Assembly (NCBI RefSeq): GCF_018524365.1
Contig: NZ_JAEKFT010000003.1
Location: forward strand, 186,001 to 250,000
Direction: 5' to 3'
Length of the DNA stretch: 64,000 nt
Origin: Denitromonas iodatirespirans
GTDB taxonomy: Bacteria; Pseudomonadota; Gammaproteobacteria; Burkholderiales; Rhodocyclaceae
Part shown: piece after piece, positions 46,570 to 53,895 of the stretch
How the letters are laid out: every line of letters begins with the position of its first letter
Numbering within the stretch: the stretch's first letter is position 1
Program-made: the position numbers and the translations under genes
Notes under the pieces: model-generated
The model's database searches: none
Seen by the model: the letters and a program-made list of their open reading frames with translations, nothing else
What the model was told of the DNA's origin: nothing

Positions 46570-48665
46570 GCCACGGCTCCAGCTAGCCCGATCGGATGCG
46601 CGCTGAGCCAGTCGGTCTCGTCCGCCCAGCGCTCCGAGGTGCGGTACTTGGCACGCATGCGCTCGCCGACCTCGCGCAGCGATGGCGGCACAAAGGCATC
46701 TCCCGCCGTGTCGGGCAGCGGCATGCGCAGCTTGAACAGGCGATTGCCCTCGAGCAGCGCGAAGGCCTGCCCCTGGGGCAGTGCCATCACGTCGGAGGCC
46801 GATATCATCGGCACGCGCTGGGTCGAGGTGCGATCCTCGTTGCGCGACAGGAAGTCCGTGCCGGTCGAGCCGTCGGTGTCCGTTACCCCGGAGATCACGG
46901 TCAGGAGCGACACATCGACTTCGGGCAGCTGGTCGGCGAAGAACTTCGCCGTGGTGTCGTTCTTGACCCGCAGCATCACCACATGGTTGAAGTTGCCGAG
47001 GATCTGCTGCGCCTTCGCGGCATCGCCGACGCGCGCCTCGATGTCGGGGATGGTCTGGGTGTAGGCGTGGATCATGAAACCCGCGCCGCCCAGCTTGTTG
47101 ACCATGGGCACGAACTCGGGGCCGACGATCTCGTTGACCTCGTCGAAGTGGCAGGCCACCTCGGGCAGCACGATCGCTCCCTCCGGGTGGTGCGGATCGA
47201 TGCCGCTCTTGTAGAGCTTGCCGCCGACCGACACCAGGTCGGCCAACATCGCGTTGCCCACGGCGCTGGCCACCACGCTGTCGGAGAGCGCGTCGAGGCC
47301 CACATAGACGATGCCGCCCTGGCGGATCACCTGCTGCCAGTCGAAGATGGGGCGTTCATCTTCTGCGTCGAAGTAGTCTGGCGAGATCAGCTTTCCGGTC
47401 TCGCCGGTTGTCAGCTTCTCCAGGAAGGGGCCGAGCGAGGCGACGATTTTTTCGAAGAAGCTGCGCTCGTAGCGCACCGCGGTGGCCAACCCGAGCAGCA
47501 CCGCGTCGTCGACCTGCGCCTCCTTCAGGTAGTCGACCAGCGCGATCATGCGCGCCGAGCGGTCCTGCAACGCGCGCGACACCGGGTACTTCTTCTGCTC
47601 GATGCGCGCGACGATCGCATCGACGCGCATGGCCCAGTCTTCCGGCCCGCGTGCCGCGAGCACATGTTCGGCATAGCGCAGGAACAGCGGCTCGATGTCG
47701 GTGATGTCGCGCAGCAGGGCCTCGTAGGTGGGCACCTGGCCGAGCGCCACCTGTGCCTGGGCCACGATGTTGGTAAAGCGCCAGGCGAACTCCTTGAAGG
47801 CCGCCGAGTTGCCGGTGGAGGGCAGGGCGTTGGTGGCCCGGTTGGCCACCTCGGTGACCCGCCCGAAATTTCCGATGCCGTTGTAGCGCGCCGAGATCTC
47901 CGGATAGCCCAGGTGAAACAGGTAAAGCTGGTCGAGCCGCCCGGCGCGCGCCGCCTCGGCGTACACGCGCTGCATCAGGTCCGCATCGCCCTTCGGGTCG
48001 ATGACGATCACCACCTTGCCGTCGCGGATGTCCTGCGTCACCAGCAATTCGAGCAGGCGCGTCTTGCCCACTCGCGTGGTGCCCAGCACCAGCAGATGGC
48101 CGTTGCGGTTGCGCTGCGCCAGCCCCACCGGCACTTCCTTGGGCTCGACCCCATGCAACACCGGTGTGCCGCCCAGGTCGGGCTGCTCGCCGAGCGGGTT
48201 CCACCAGTAGCGCGAGGACAGGAAGAAGGCCGCCACGAACGCCAGCGGCGTGCCGCGCAGCGTGCGCAACAAGGCCGTCGCGGCCCGCACCGCCGGGGAG
48301 GGCGTCACGTAGGGTTGAGCCTCGGGACGAGTGGCGTCGATGCGCCGCTGGGTGTGCTGCTGGGTCCACGCGAAGCCATGGCCAAGATAGATCCGGTCGC
48401 GCAGGCGCGGCAGGCGATGCGGGGCCACGCGGGTGAGCTTGTAGCGGGTCAGGCCCAGCTGGTAGCGCATCACATACCAGGCGTCCGCAGCGCGCCACAG
48501 CGAAAAGCCGAGCGCTGCGAGGCCGGCCATCAGGCCCAGCGCAGCCGGCATCATGAACACCCATGGCGATACGAACAGGACCGCCGCGGCAAGCAGCGCA
48601 GTGGTCGCGCTGTAAAGCTCGATAGGCGGGCGCAGTAGCGCCTCGATCACGCCGCGCTGCCTCAT
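46566..48665 (-). CDS. traD: TraD-type coupling protein (TIGR03743)
   Basis: 699 residues. Two N-terminal membrane helices (about 18-55), Walker A LGTTRVGKTRLLELL (about 190-205) and Walker B IVLPEVACHFDEVNEIVG, with the C-terminal all-helical specificity region. It is a hexameric ATPase that brings the relaxase-bound DNA to the channel. The ATG at 48665 has GGGGAGG six bases upstream. The 225 bases between it and the transglycosylase gene contain no gene. Confidence 0.92.
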   Translation of the reverse strand: MRQRGVIEALLRPPIELYSATTALLAAAVLFVSPWVFMMPAALGLMAGLAALGFSLWRAADAWYVMRYQLGLTRYKLTRVAPHRLPRLRDRIYLGHGFAWTQQHTQRRIDATRPEAQPYVTPSPAVRAATALLRTLRGTPLAFVAAFFLSSRYWWNPLGEQPDLGGTPVLHGVEPKEVPVGLAQRNRNGHLLVLGTTRVGKTRLLELLVTQDIRDGKVVIVIDPKGDADLMQRVYAEAARAGRLDQLYLFHLGYPEISARYNGIGNFGRVTEVANRATNALPSTGNSAAFKEFAWRFTNIVAQAQVALGQVPTYEALLRDITDIEPLFLRYAEHVLAARGPEDWAMRVDAIVARIEQKKYPVSRALQDRSARMIALVDYLKEAQVDDAVLLGLATAVRYERSFFEKIVASLGPFLEKLTTGETGKLISPDYFDAEDERPIFDWQQVIRQGGIVYVGLDALSDSVVASAVGNAMLADLVSVGGKLYKSGIDPHHPEGAIVLPEVACHFDEVNEIVGPEFVPMVNKLGGAGFMIHAYTQTIPDIEARVGDAAKAQQILGNFNHVVMLRVKNDTTAKFFADQLPEVDVSLLTVISGVTDTDGSTGTDFLSRNEDRTSTQRVPMISASDVMALPQGQAFALLEGNRLFKLRMPLPDTAGDAFVPPSLREVGERMRAKYRTSERWADETDWLSAHPIGLAGAVA

Positions 48666-48890
48666 GACATGCCTCCCCAAAAAAGAAGGCAGGCGGCACG
48701 TGCGATCGACCAGCGGGAGGAGGGGGAGTGTACGAGTCGCCGCCGGGCCGCGCCAACGCGACTCGCCGCCCCCTCGGGAGGCAGGGAGCGCGAAGCGCGA
48801 CCGTGGGGACCGTACCGATGCACGTGCCGCCGGCCGAACGCCGTTGCGGCGCAGGCGGGGCGGTTGCCCCGGAGGGAGGAGACAAAGAAC

Positions 48891-49445
48891 TTAGACATGG
48901 CGGATCCTCGCCAGGCGCGCGAACACACGGCGCGCGTAGCGCTCGGCCCGTTCGGGATTCGATGGCGCGTGGTAGCGCCCCGCAGCGACGAACCAGTCGG
49001 GCGTCTCGTCATGGCGCTCGCGCAGCACCGCCGCGCCGACATCGATGTTCCGCCACGGGTTGAGCGCCAGCACTGGCGTGCCCAGCTTGCCGGCGTGGTA
49101 CTTCCAGCACACCTGCAGGGCGCCGCAGTCGACACGCCGCACGCTGCGATCGAGCAATGCCGAGAGGCGCTCGACTGCAGCGCCGTAAGTCGGATGGCGC
49201 TCGGCGCGCCCCTCGACGTTGAGCGTCCACGGATAGGGTAGACGCTGGCCGCGCAGCTGCAACACACTCTCTTGCAGCGCGACGGCGTAGAGCAGGGCGG
49301 CGGGCACGCCGTGCCGACGCGCCGCGTTGCGGTAGGCCGGCGGCACCGGCGGATAGATGCTCGCCGCGCCGACGGCTGGCACCCCGAGCATGTGGGTCAG
49401 CGTCATGGCAGCCCCCGTCTTCAGGAAGGCTCGGCGGCCCGTCAT
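48891..49445 (-). CDS. Conjugation-associated lytic transglycosylase (Slt-like) with Tat signal
   Basis: 184 residues. The twin-arginine leader (TGRRAFLKTGAAMTLTHML) is followed by a lysozyme-like domain: RHGVPAALLYAVALQESVLQ, with the catalytic Glu in LQES, and RRVDCGALQVCWKYHAGKLG with ALNPWRNIDVGAAVLRERHD. Opens peptidoglycan for the transfer channel. Starts in the stop codon of the TIGR03759 gene. Confidence 0.85.
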   Translation of the reverse strand: MTGRRAFLKTGAAMTLTHMLGVPAVGAASIYPPVPPAYRNAARRHGVPAALLYAVALQESVLQLRGQRLPYPWTLNVEGRAERHPTYGAAVERLSALLDRSVRRVDCGALQVCWKYHAGKLGTPVLALNPWRNIDVGAAVLRERHDETPDWFVAAGRYHAPSNPERAERYARRVFARLARIRHV

Positions 49446-49909
49446 CGCGGCACCCCGATGAAGCCGCGCGGCAGTTCGCGTCCGTTCAGCTCGATCGCGC
49501 GCAAGTCCGGATACAGGCGGCGCATCGCCGCGTCGTAGGCGGCCTGGAAAGCGAGTACCCGTTCGACGTCTTCATGCGTCAAGCGCGCGAACAACTCGGC
49601 GTAGCGATCGCGCTCGGCCGGGGTGCGTGCATGAATGCCCAGCGCCTCGACCGGACTGATGTTTGGCACCGAGAACGCTCCGCGCGGCCCAGCCAGCAAC
49701 TGGCGGGCGCGGCGCAGCTCGGTCAGATCCAATCCCCACATGCGCGCTTCGATCAGTTCGCGCCGCTGCTGCGCCAGCGCCGCGCCATCGGTGGTTTCGG
49801 TCGCACCGGCCTTGGCGCTGGTGTGGGCGACGCCCAGCGGCGCTGTATCGACAGCCGACGCCGCAACCGGGCACATCAGCAACACCAGAACGAGAAGGGG
49901 CGTGCGCAT
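49442..49909 (-). CDS. TIGR03759 conjugation protein
   Basis: 155 residues: signal peptide (about 1-18), then RMWGLDLTELRRARQLLAGP, VEALGIHARTPAERDRYAEL and FARLTHEDVERVLAFQAAYD, the family blocks. Periplasmic, function unknown, always next to the transglycosylase gene in these elements. Confidence 0.85.
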   Translation of the reverse strand: MRTPLLVLVLLMCPVAASAVDTAPLGVAHTSAKAGATETTDGAALAQQRRELIEARMWGLDLTELRRARQLLAGPRGAFSVPNISPVEALGIHARTPAERDRYAELFARLTHEDVERVLAFQAAYDAAMRRLYPDLRAIELNGRELPRGFIGVPR

Positions 49910-50547
49910 CAGCGAGCCACCCGCAAGGTCGAATTCTTGCCGTCGGCCAGGCGCAGCGTCACCGCCCGGGCCGCGGTGTCGATGGCTACCACCCGAGCCT
50001 TGCCAATCACGTCACCTGCACGCACGAAGCGGATCGAGCCGTCCGAGTTGCGCACCGTGGCGTTGGCTGCGCTGCCCCACTGGTCGACGGCTACCACCGT
50101 CGGCAACATCGCTACGGTCGGCGCGCTCTTGGGCGCCGCGCGCCGACGCAGCACCTTCCGTGGTGCCGGCTTGTGCTCAGGGATGCGCTCGAGCAGCGTG
50201 GCAACGCTGCCGGTCATGCTGCCGACCGCGTCTGCGAGTTTGTCGATCGAACGCTGGATCTCGGCCAGGCGTGGATCGAGGGTGCCGATACGTTGCTGCA
50301 GGATGTCGATCCGGTCGCTCATCTGCGCCAGGTCGGCGCTTGTCAGCGCCGGCTCGGCCATGGGAGCCGCCGCACTCGTGGCGGCAGGCTGCGCCAAACA
50401 TGCTTTCATCGACGCGGCCGCCTTGCCGATGTCACCGCGCAGCCACAGCGCGATGCCGGCCACCAAAAGCAGGGCGACCAGGCCGAGACCGGCCGCAACG
50501 ACGGCGCGGCCGCGCCTGGGGGCGAGCGAAGCGCGCGTATCACTCAT
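49909..50547 (-). CDS. Bitopic membrane protein of the pilL region
   Basis: 212 residues: membrane anchor (about 17-38, VVAAGLGLVALLLVAGIALW), a coiled coil (ALTSADLAQMSDRIDILQQR, IQRSIDKLADAVGSMTG) and a C-terminal small beta domain (FVRAGDVIGKARVVAIDTAA). Three successive ATG codons follow GGGGAGG; the third has the best spacing. Domain order is like tfc2/PilO-type accessory proteins; the assignment is by position only. Confidence 0.65.
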   Translation of the reverse strand: MSDTRASLAPRRGRAVVAAGLGLVALLLVAGIALWLRGDIGKAAASMKACLAQPAATSAAAPMAEPALTSADLAQMSDRIDILQQRIGTLDPRLAEIQRSIDKLADAVGSMTGSVATLLERIPEHKPAPRKVLRRRAAPKSAPTVAMLPTVVAVDQWGSAANATVRNSDGSIRFVRAGDVIGKARVVAIDTAARAVTLRLADGKNSTLRVAR

Positions 50548-51133
50548 CATCATCCTCCCCGCCCTCGGGCGTAGCCGAATCGACAACATCCGGCCCCTCG
50601 GTCATAGCCACGGGGAGCGCCTGCGCCGTCGCCCCTGCAGCCAGGTCGGCCGGCGTCTCGTCGGGCACCGCCCAGGCGCGAGAGAGGCGGATCGCGATGC
50701 TGCGCCCGACAGGATCGTCCTCCACCATGAAGGCTTCCCCGACCAACACGGCGAGCAGCTCGCGAACCGGCGCCGGTCCCAACTCGCGGTGGTTCTGTGG
50801 CAGCGGCAAGCCGAGCAGTTTGGCCGCCGCCTCATCCCGCTCACCCAGCGAGTAGCCGGTACGCAACAACACGTAGCGCACGGCGGTGCCGACTTCGCCC
50901 ACCTCGGCGGGAATGGACAGACGCACGATCGTCTCCAACGGCGCCAGGCGCGCCGGATCGGCGCCGGTCGCCATCGTCGTGTAGCGCGCCAGGCGAACGG
51001 TGTCCGGTGCGATATCGAGCGCAGAAACGGAATCGCTGTACTGCGGCTCTGGCATCGGATCGCCCGGCGCGCCGGCATGTACCTGGGGGACGCCCAGGGC
51101 GATCATCAGGGCGGCTGGGACAAGCTGTCGCAT
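50540..51133 (-). CDS. pilL: PilL-type lipoprotein/secretin-associated protein of the ICE (TIGR03748-like)
   Basis: 197 residues: signal peptide (about 1-20). The PilL N-terminal domain follows (TIVRLSIPAEVGEVGTAVRY then VLLRTGYSLGERDEAAAKLL, PLPQNHRELGPAPVRELLAV and LVGEAFMVEDDPVGRSI). Acidic tail ending EGGEDDDE. First gene of the transfer run. It overlaps the next gene by a few bases. Confidence 0.78.
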   Translation of the reverse strand: MRQLVPAALMIALGVPQVHAGAPGDPMPEPQYSDSVSALDIAPDTVRLARYTTMATGADPARLAPLETIVRLSIPAEVGEVGTAVRYVLLRTGYSLGERDEAAAKLLGLPLPQNHRELGPAPVRELLAVLVGEAFMVEDDPVGRSIAIRLSRAWAVPDETPADLAAGATAQALPVAMTEGPDVVDSATPEGGEDDDE

Positions 51134-51252
51134 CGAATGCTCCTGTGTAGGGGGGTGCGCCGCCCGGAGGCGGCGCGGGACGGCACACCAGGCGCCGGCC
51201 AGTCACAGGACAAAGCGTGACGATGTCATTCGCGATTGAGAAGAGGATCTCG

Positions 51253-51527
51253 TCGATGCACCTTCATCGACGAACTTCTATTGACATGCCGGACAAAACG
51301 TGGGTTATGCAAATGGCGTCAAAATGGGGCGCGCCGTGGGCGGCACGCCGCAATACCGGCTACAGGCCCCACCCGAAAGGGCGCAAGCCACTAAAAAACA
51401 GTGGCATGCGAAGGATTTACCGGAACGGGAAAGGATGCTGTAAGGGCAAACTGGCAAGGATTGGCGCAGGGCGCTAGCAAAGGAGTTGCGCGCCGTCAAT
51501 AGAAGTTGGTCGATGAAGGTGCATCGA
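51253..51527. mobile_element. 275-bp MITE-like element with 33-bp terminal inverted repeats
   Basis: The 33 bases at 51253-51285 and those at 51495-51527 are inverted copies with one mismatch (32/33). Each end is itself a hairpin: at the right, AATAGAAGTTGGTCGATG and its perfect complement (18-bp arms, 51498-51539, loop AAGGTG); at the left, TCGTCGATG/CATCGACGA (9-bp arms, loop CACCTT, the complement of the right loop). The 209-base interior holds a 6-bp hairpin with an A-rich loop (51387-51405) and no convincing gene. It lies between the pilL run and the plus-strand genes leading to traI. It could instead be an oriT or regulatory structure. Confidence 0.6.
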
Positions 51528-52011
51528 CCAACTTCTATTTCGTCATGAAAATCGGTGTGGTAAGGTGTTCGGCTTTGTGACGGCGCGTGCGCACTAGAAC
51601 GAACGGCCAGTGCAGAAATATGACATTGGCGATAATGGCACATCTGACAGTGCGATTGCGGCACGAGCCGTTTGCTAAGGTAATACGCATGCGCCATTCG
51701 CGCACCCGGAAAATCAGCGAGGTGCGCTGCGCCACGGCCGCGACGCAAAGCCGCCAGTGACTACCCGAGAGGGGCAAAAAATGTCTTTGGCATCGATTCG
51801 CGAAGTGTGCGACCCGTTTTATGCTGTAGGGGTTGCCAGGAATGCCGTTTGGTGCGGTTTGCGCGGCGTGTTCGCGATTTCGGGCATGCGACCGGCTGTC
51901 CCCGAATAGGAAAAAGTGTTAAATCACGAAAATAGTTCGCACTGCCGCAAGCGCCTTGCCGTCGGATCCAGGCCACCGCATGCCCTTGCTATTGGCGCCG
52001 ACCGGCAAGAC
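51528..52011. other. Intergenic region, no gene seen
   Basis: About 480 bases, lower in GC than the neighbouring genes, between the inverted-repeat element and the plus-strand run. Overlapping frames on both strands look like shadows (Cys/Ser/Arg-rich, no starts with ribosome sites). It may hold the transfer origin or the pilL promoter, neither of which I could identify. Confidence 0.5.
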
Positions 52012-52039
52012 TTGAGGCTCTGTATGCGGCCAGTACAAT
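52012..52039 (+). promoter_or_regulatory. Candidate sigma-70 promoter for the 52071 gene
   Basis: TTGAGG (52012-52017), 16 bases, TACAAT (52034-52039). Predicted transcription start near 52046 would exclude the ATG at 52038 and favour the GTG at 52071. Confidence 0.4.
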
Positions 52040-52070
52040 GGCGCACCACCCTCGCTGTGAGCCAAGCTTC

Positions 52071-52601
52071 GTGACCGACGACGCCAATTACATCCCCCGC
52101 CCGCCGCCATATACCGCCACCCATTGGGGCATGCGCGTCGCCTTCCAGAACATCGTCCCCAAGACGTTCGCGGCCATGGGCGCGCCCGAGTGGGCGCCGG
52201 TACTCGAGGCGTGGTGGGATCGCTACGACGGGCTCGAGGTGTACCTGGGATCGCTTGGCGACCACCGTGTGATGGGCTCGCAGCGGCTGCGCGAGCTGGC
52301 CGAAGAGGGCCCTGTCACCGCCGAGCGGCTCGCCGAGGCGCTCGTCGATCTGCGCCACACGCACTACACCGCGCGCCGCTACGAGGACGCCGATTACACC
52401 TGGAATCCGCTCAACTGCTGTTTCGCCGACTTCGCCCAGGGCGTGCGCGAGCAGGGCAAGCTCAGCCTCACTGGCGCACACCTGGTGTATGTGAGGGAGC
52501 TCGATCGGCCACACCCGTCGCGCGACATTCTCGAATCCTGGCTGATGGCGCGCCTTGTGCGCGCGCAGCTGGATGCGCGCGGTGAGGAAGGGGAGGGGTA
52601 G
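52071..52601 (+). CDS. Hypothetical soluble ICE protein (176 aa)
   Basis: Starts DDANYIPRPPPYTATHWGMR; further blocks AFQNIVPKTFAAMGAPEWAP, VYLGSLGDHRVMGSQRLREL and NPLNCCFADFAQGVREQG. No membrane segment. GTG start used because a plausible -10 box overlaps the upstream ATG. Not recognised. Plus-strand, in line with the traI side of the element. Confidence 0.6.
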   Translation: MTDDANYIPRPPPYTATHWGMRVAFQNIVPKTFAAMGAPEWAPVLEAWWDRYDGLEVYLGSLGDHRVMGSQRLRELAEEGPVTAERLAEALVDLRHTHYTARRYEDADYTWNPLNCCFADFAQGVREQGKLSLTGAHLVYVRELDRPHPSRDILESWLMARLVRAQLDARGEEGEG

Positions 52602-52795
52602 GGACGGTGGCGCCCGGCGTCATGACACGGTAATGTCGACGGAGATGTTCGCCTCACTTCGAGGCTGAATGATGCCGGTCAGCTCCTGCAACCGGCACGG
52701 CCCTAGGGCCCGGAGTCTGCTTCATCAACCCACCCACGCGGGGATCGTCCCCGCCTGGGGCCGCTCTCCGTCTCGATCGACGAGGAGTCTTATGA

Positions 52796-53011
52796 ATGCA
52801 ACTGTTTCAACAAATCAATGACAAACAGCGTGAGGGAGTTGCGAAAGTCTGCGACAACTTCGCCACTATCTGCGGCGCCACTCTCGTAGCTGGAGGGTTC
52901 GTCGACCATAAGCTTGCTGTCTGGCAAGCGTTGGCTCTAGTATTGAGTCTGATCGTCTTCTTGGCTGCGGCGTTGCAGCTGCGGAAAGACGAAGGAGGTA
53001 CTGATGACTAA
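52796..53011 (+). CDS. Small membrane protein (71 aa), first of an overlapping pair
   Basis: Soluble N-terminus (QLFQQINDKQREGVAKVCDN) then two hydrophobic stretches (FATICGATLVAGGFVDHKLA; WQALALVLSLIVFLAAALQL) and a charged end (RKDEGGTDD). Reminiscent of a DUF6722-type protein, from memory only. AT-richer than the surrounding ICE genes. Overlaps the next small gene by 8 bases. Confidence 0.65.
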   Translation: MQLFQQINDKQREGVAKVCDNFATICGATLVAGGFVDHKLAVWQALALVLSLIVFLAAALQLRKDEGGTDD

Positions 53012-53114
53012 CGCCGTGATTGCTCTAGCTATTCTTGCCGTTCTCGCATACGGTTTCGCATGGTACGTCAGCAACCACCGGGACGACCACCACACGCCGA
53101 AGGGCAAAAAGTAA
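53004..53114 (+). CDS. Single-helix membrane peptide (36 aa), second of the pair
   Basis: MTNAVIALAILAVLAYGFAW is followed by YVSNHRDDHHTPKGKK: one transmembrane helix and a His/Lys-rich cytoplasmic tail. AAGGAGG at optimal spacing before the ATG, stop TAA, and a strong terminator 25 bases on. Size, start signal and terminator argue for a real, well-translated peptide. Confidence 0.65.
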   Translation: MTNAVIALAILAVLAYGFAWYVSNHRDDHHTPKGKK

Positions 53115-53139
53115 GCCCTGCGGCACTGTTCGATACAGG

Positions 53140-53175
53140 CCCCCCGATGCGCAAGCTCGGGGGGTTTGCTTTTTG
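53140..53175 (+). terminator. Rho-independent terminator
   Basis: CCCCCCGA pairs with TCGGGGGG around a GC-closed GCAA loop, followed by TTTGCTTTTT. Ends the transcript of the two small membrane-protein genes. Confidence 0.85.
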
Positions 53176-53254
53176 GCGGTGTCGCACTGCGCGGTTGCGC
53201 AAGCCCGGTGGCGCTCATAGACTAGACTTACTGAACCCATATTTGGGGGCGCGC

Positions 53255-53500
53255 ATGCACACGTACAACATCCACGACGCCAAGACCCATCTATCGCGCC
53301 TGGTGGAGCAGGCCGCGAAAGGTGAGCCCTTCGTCATTGCCAAGGCCGGCAAGCCGATGGTCAAGGTGATCGCCATCGATGCGCCCGAACCCGCACAGAT
53401 GCGACGCATCGGTTTCATGGCGGGCCAGATCGAGGTGCCGGACGATTTCGACCGCATGAGTGAGGAGCCGATCCGGCAGCAGTTCGAGGGCGAAGCGTGA
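53255..53500 (+). CDS. Phd/YefM-type antitoxin
   Basis: 81 residues: YNIHDAKTHLSRLVEQAAKG then EPFVIAKAGKPMVKVIAIDA is the Phd/YefM DNA-binding fold; the C-terminal part (IEVPDDFDRMSEEPIRQQFE) is the toxin-binding tail. The ATG at 53255 begins the fold; the longer open frame upstream crosses the terminator. The GTG of the toxin gene overlaps its stop. Confidence 0.88.
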   Translation: MHTYNIHDAKTHLSRLVEQAAKGEPFVIAKAGKPMVKVIAIDAPEPAQMRRIGFMAGQIEVPDDFDRMSEEPIRQQFEGEA

Positions 53501-53886
53501 AGCTGCTGCTGCACACTCACGTGCTGCTGTGGGCTGCCGGCGGCAGTGATCGTCTGCCGACGGCGGCCCGCCTGCTGATCGCTGAGCCGCAGAACGTCTT
53601 GCTGTTCAGTGCTGCCAGCCTGTGGGAGGTGGCAATCAAGAGCGCGCTGGGCCGGGCTGATTTCCGTGTCGATGCGCGGCAGCTGCGTCGTGGTCTGCTC
53701 GACAACGGCTATCTTGAGCTGCCGGTGCTCAGCGAGCACGCGTTGGCGATCGACGCCTTGCCGCCGATCCACAAGGATCCCTTCGACCGCTTGCTGCTCG
53801 CCCAGGCGAGCGTCGCCGGGGTGGCACTGCTGACCAGCGATACGACCGTGGCGCAGTACGGCGGTCCGGCGCGGCTGGTTCAGTAG
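53497..53886 (+). CDS. PIN-domain (VapC-type) toxin with altered first catalytic residue
   Basis: 129 residues of the PIN ribonuclease family: SLWEVAIKSALGR, KDPFDRLLLAQASVAG and LLTSD are intact. The N-terminal motif normally reads LLLDTHVLLW; here it is LLLHTHVLLW (CAC instead of GAC), so the first metal-binding Asp is His. Activity is therefore doubtful. GTG start overlapping the antitoxin stop codon, as usual for such pairs. Confidence 0.85.
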   Translation: MKLLLHTHVLLWAAGGSDRLPTAARLLIAEPQNVLLFSAASLWEVAIKSALGRADFRVDARQLRRGLLDNGYLELPVLSEHALAIDALPPIHKDPFDRLLLAQASVAGVALLTSDTTVAQYGGPARLVQ

Positions 53887-53895
53887 GCGATCGTC

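Noticed and set aside
46596-48638. A 680-codon plus-strand frame opposite traD
   Set aside because: Same shadow effect; the TraD frame has Walker motifs and overlapping neighbours.
51217-51477. An 86-codon frame crossing the left inverted repeat
   Set aside because: It begins in the repeat, is Arg/Lys-rich without domain character and lacks a ribosome site.
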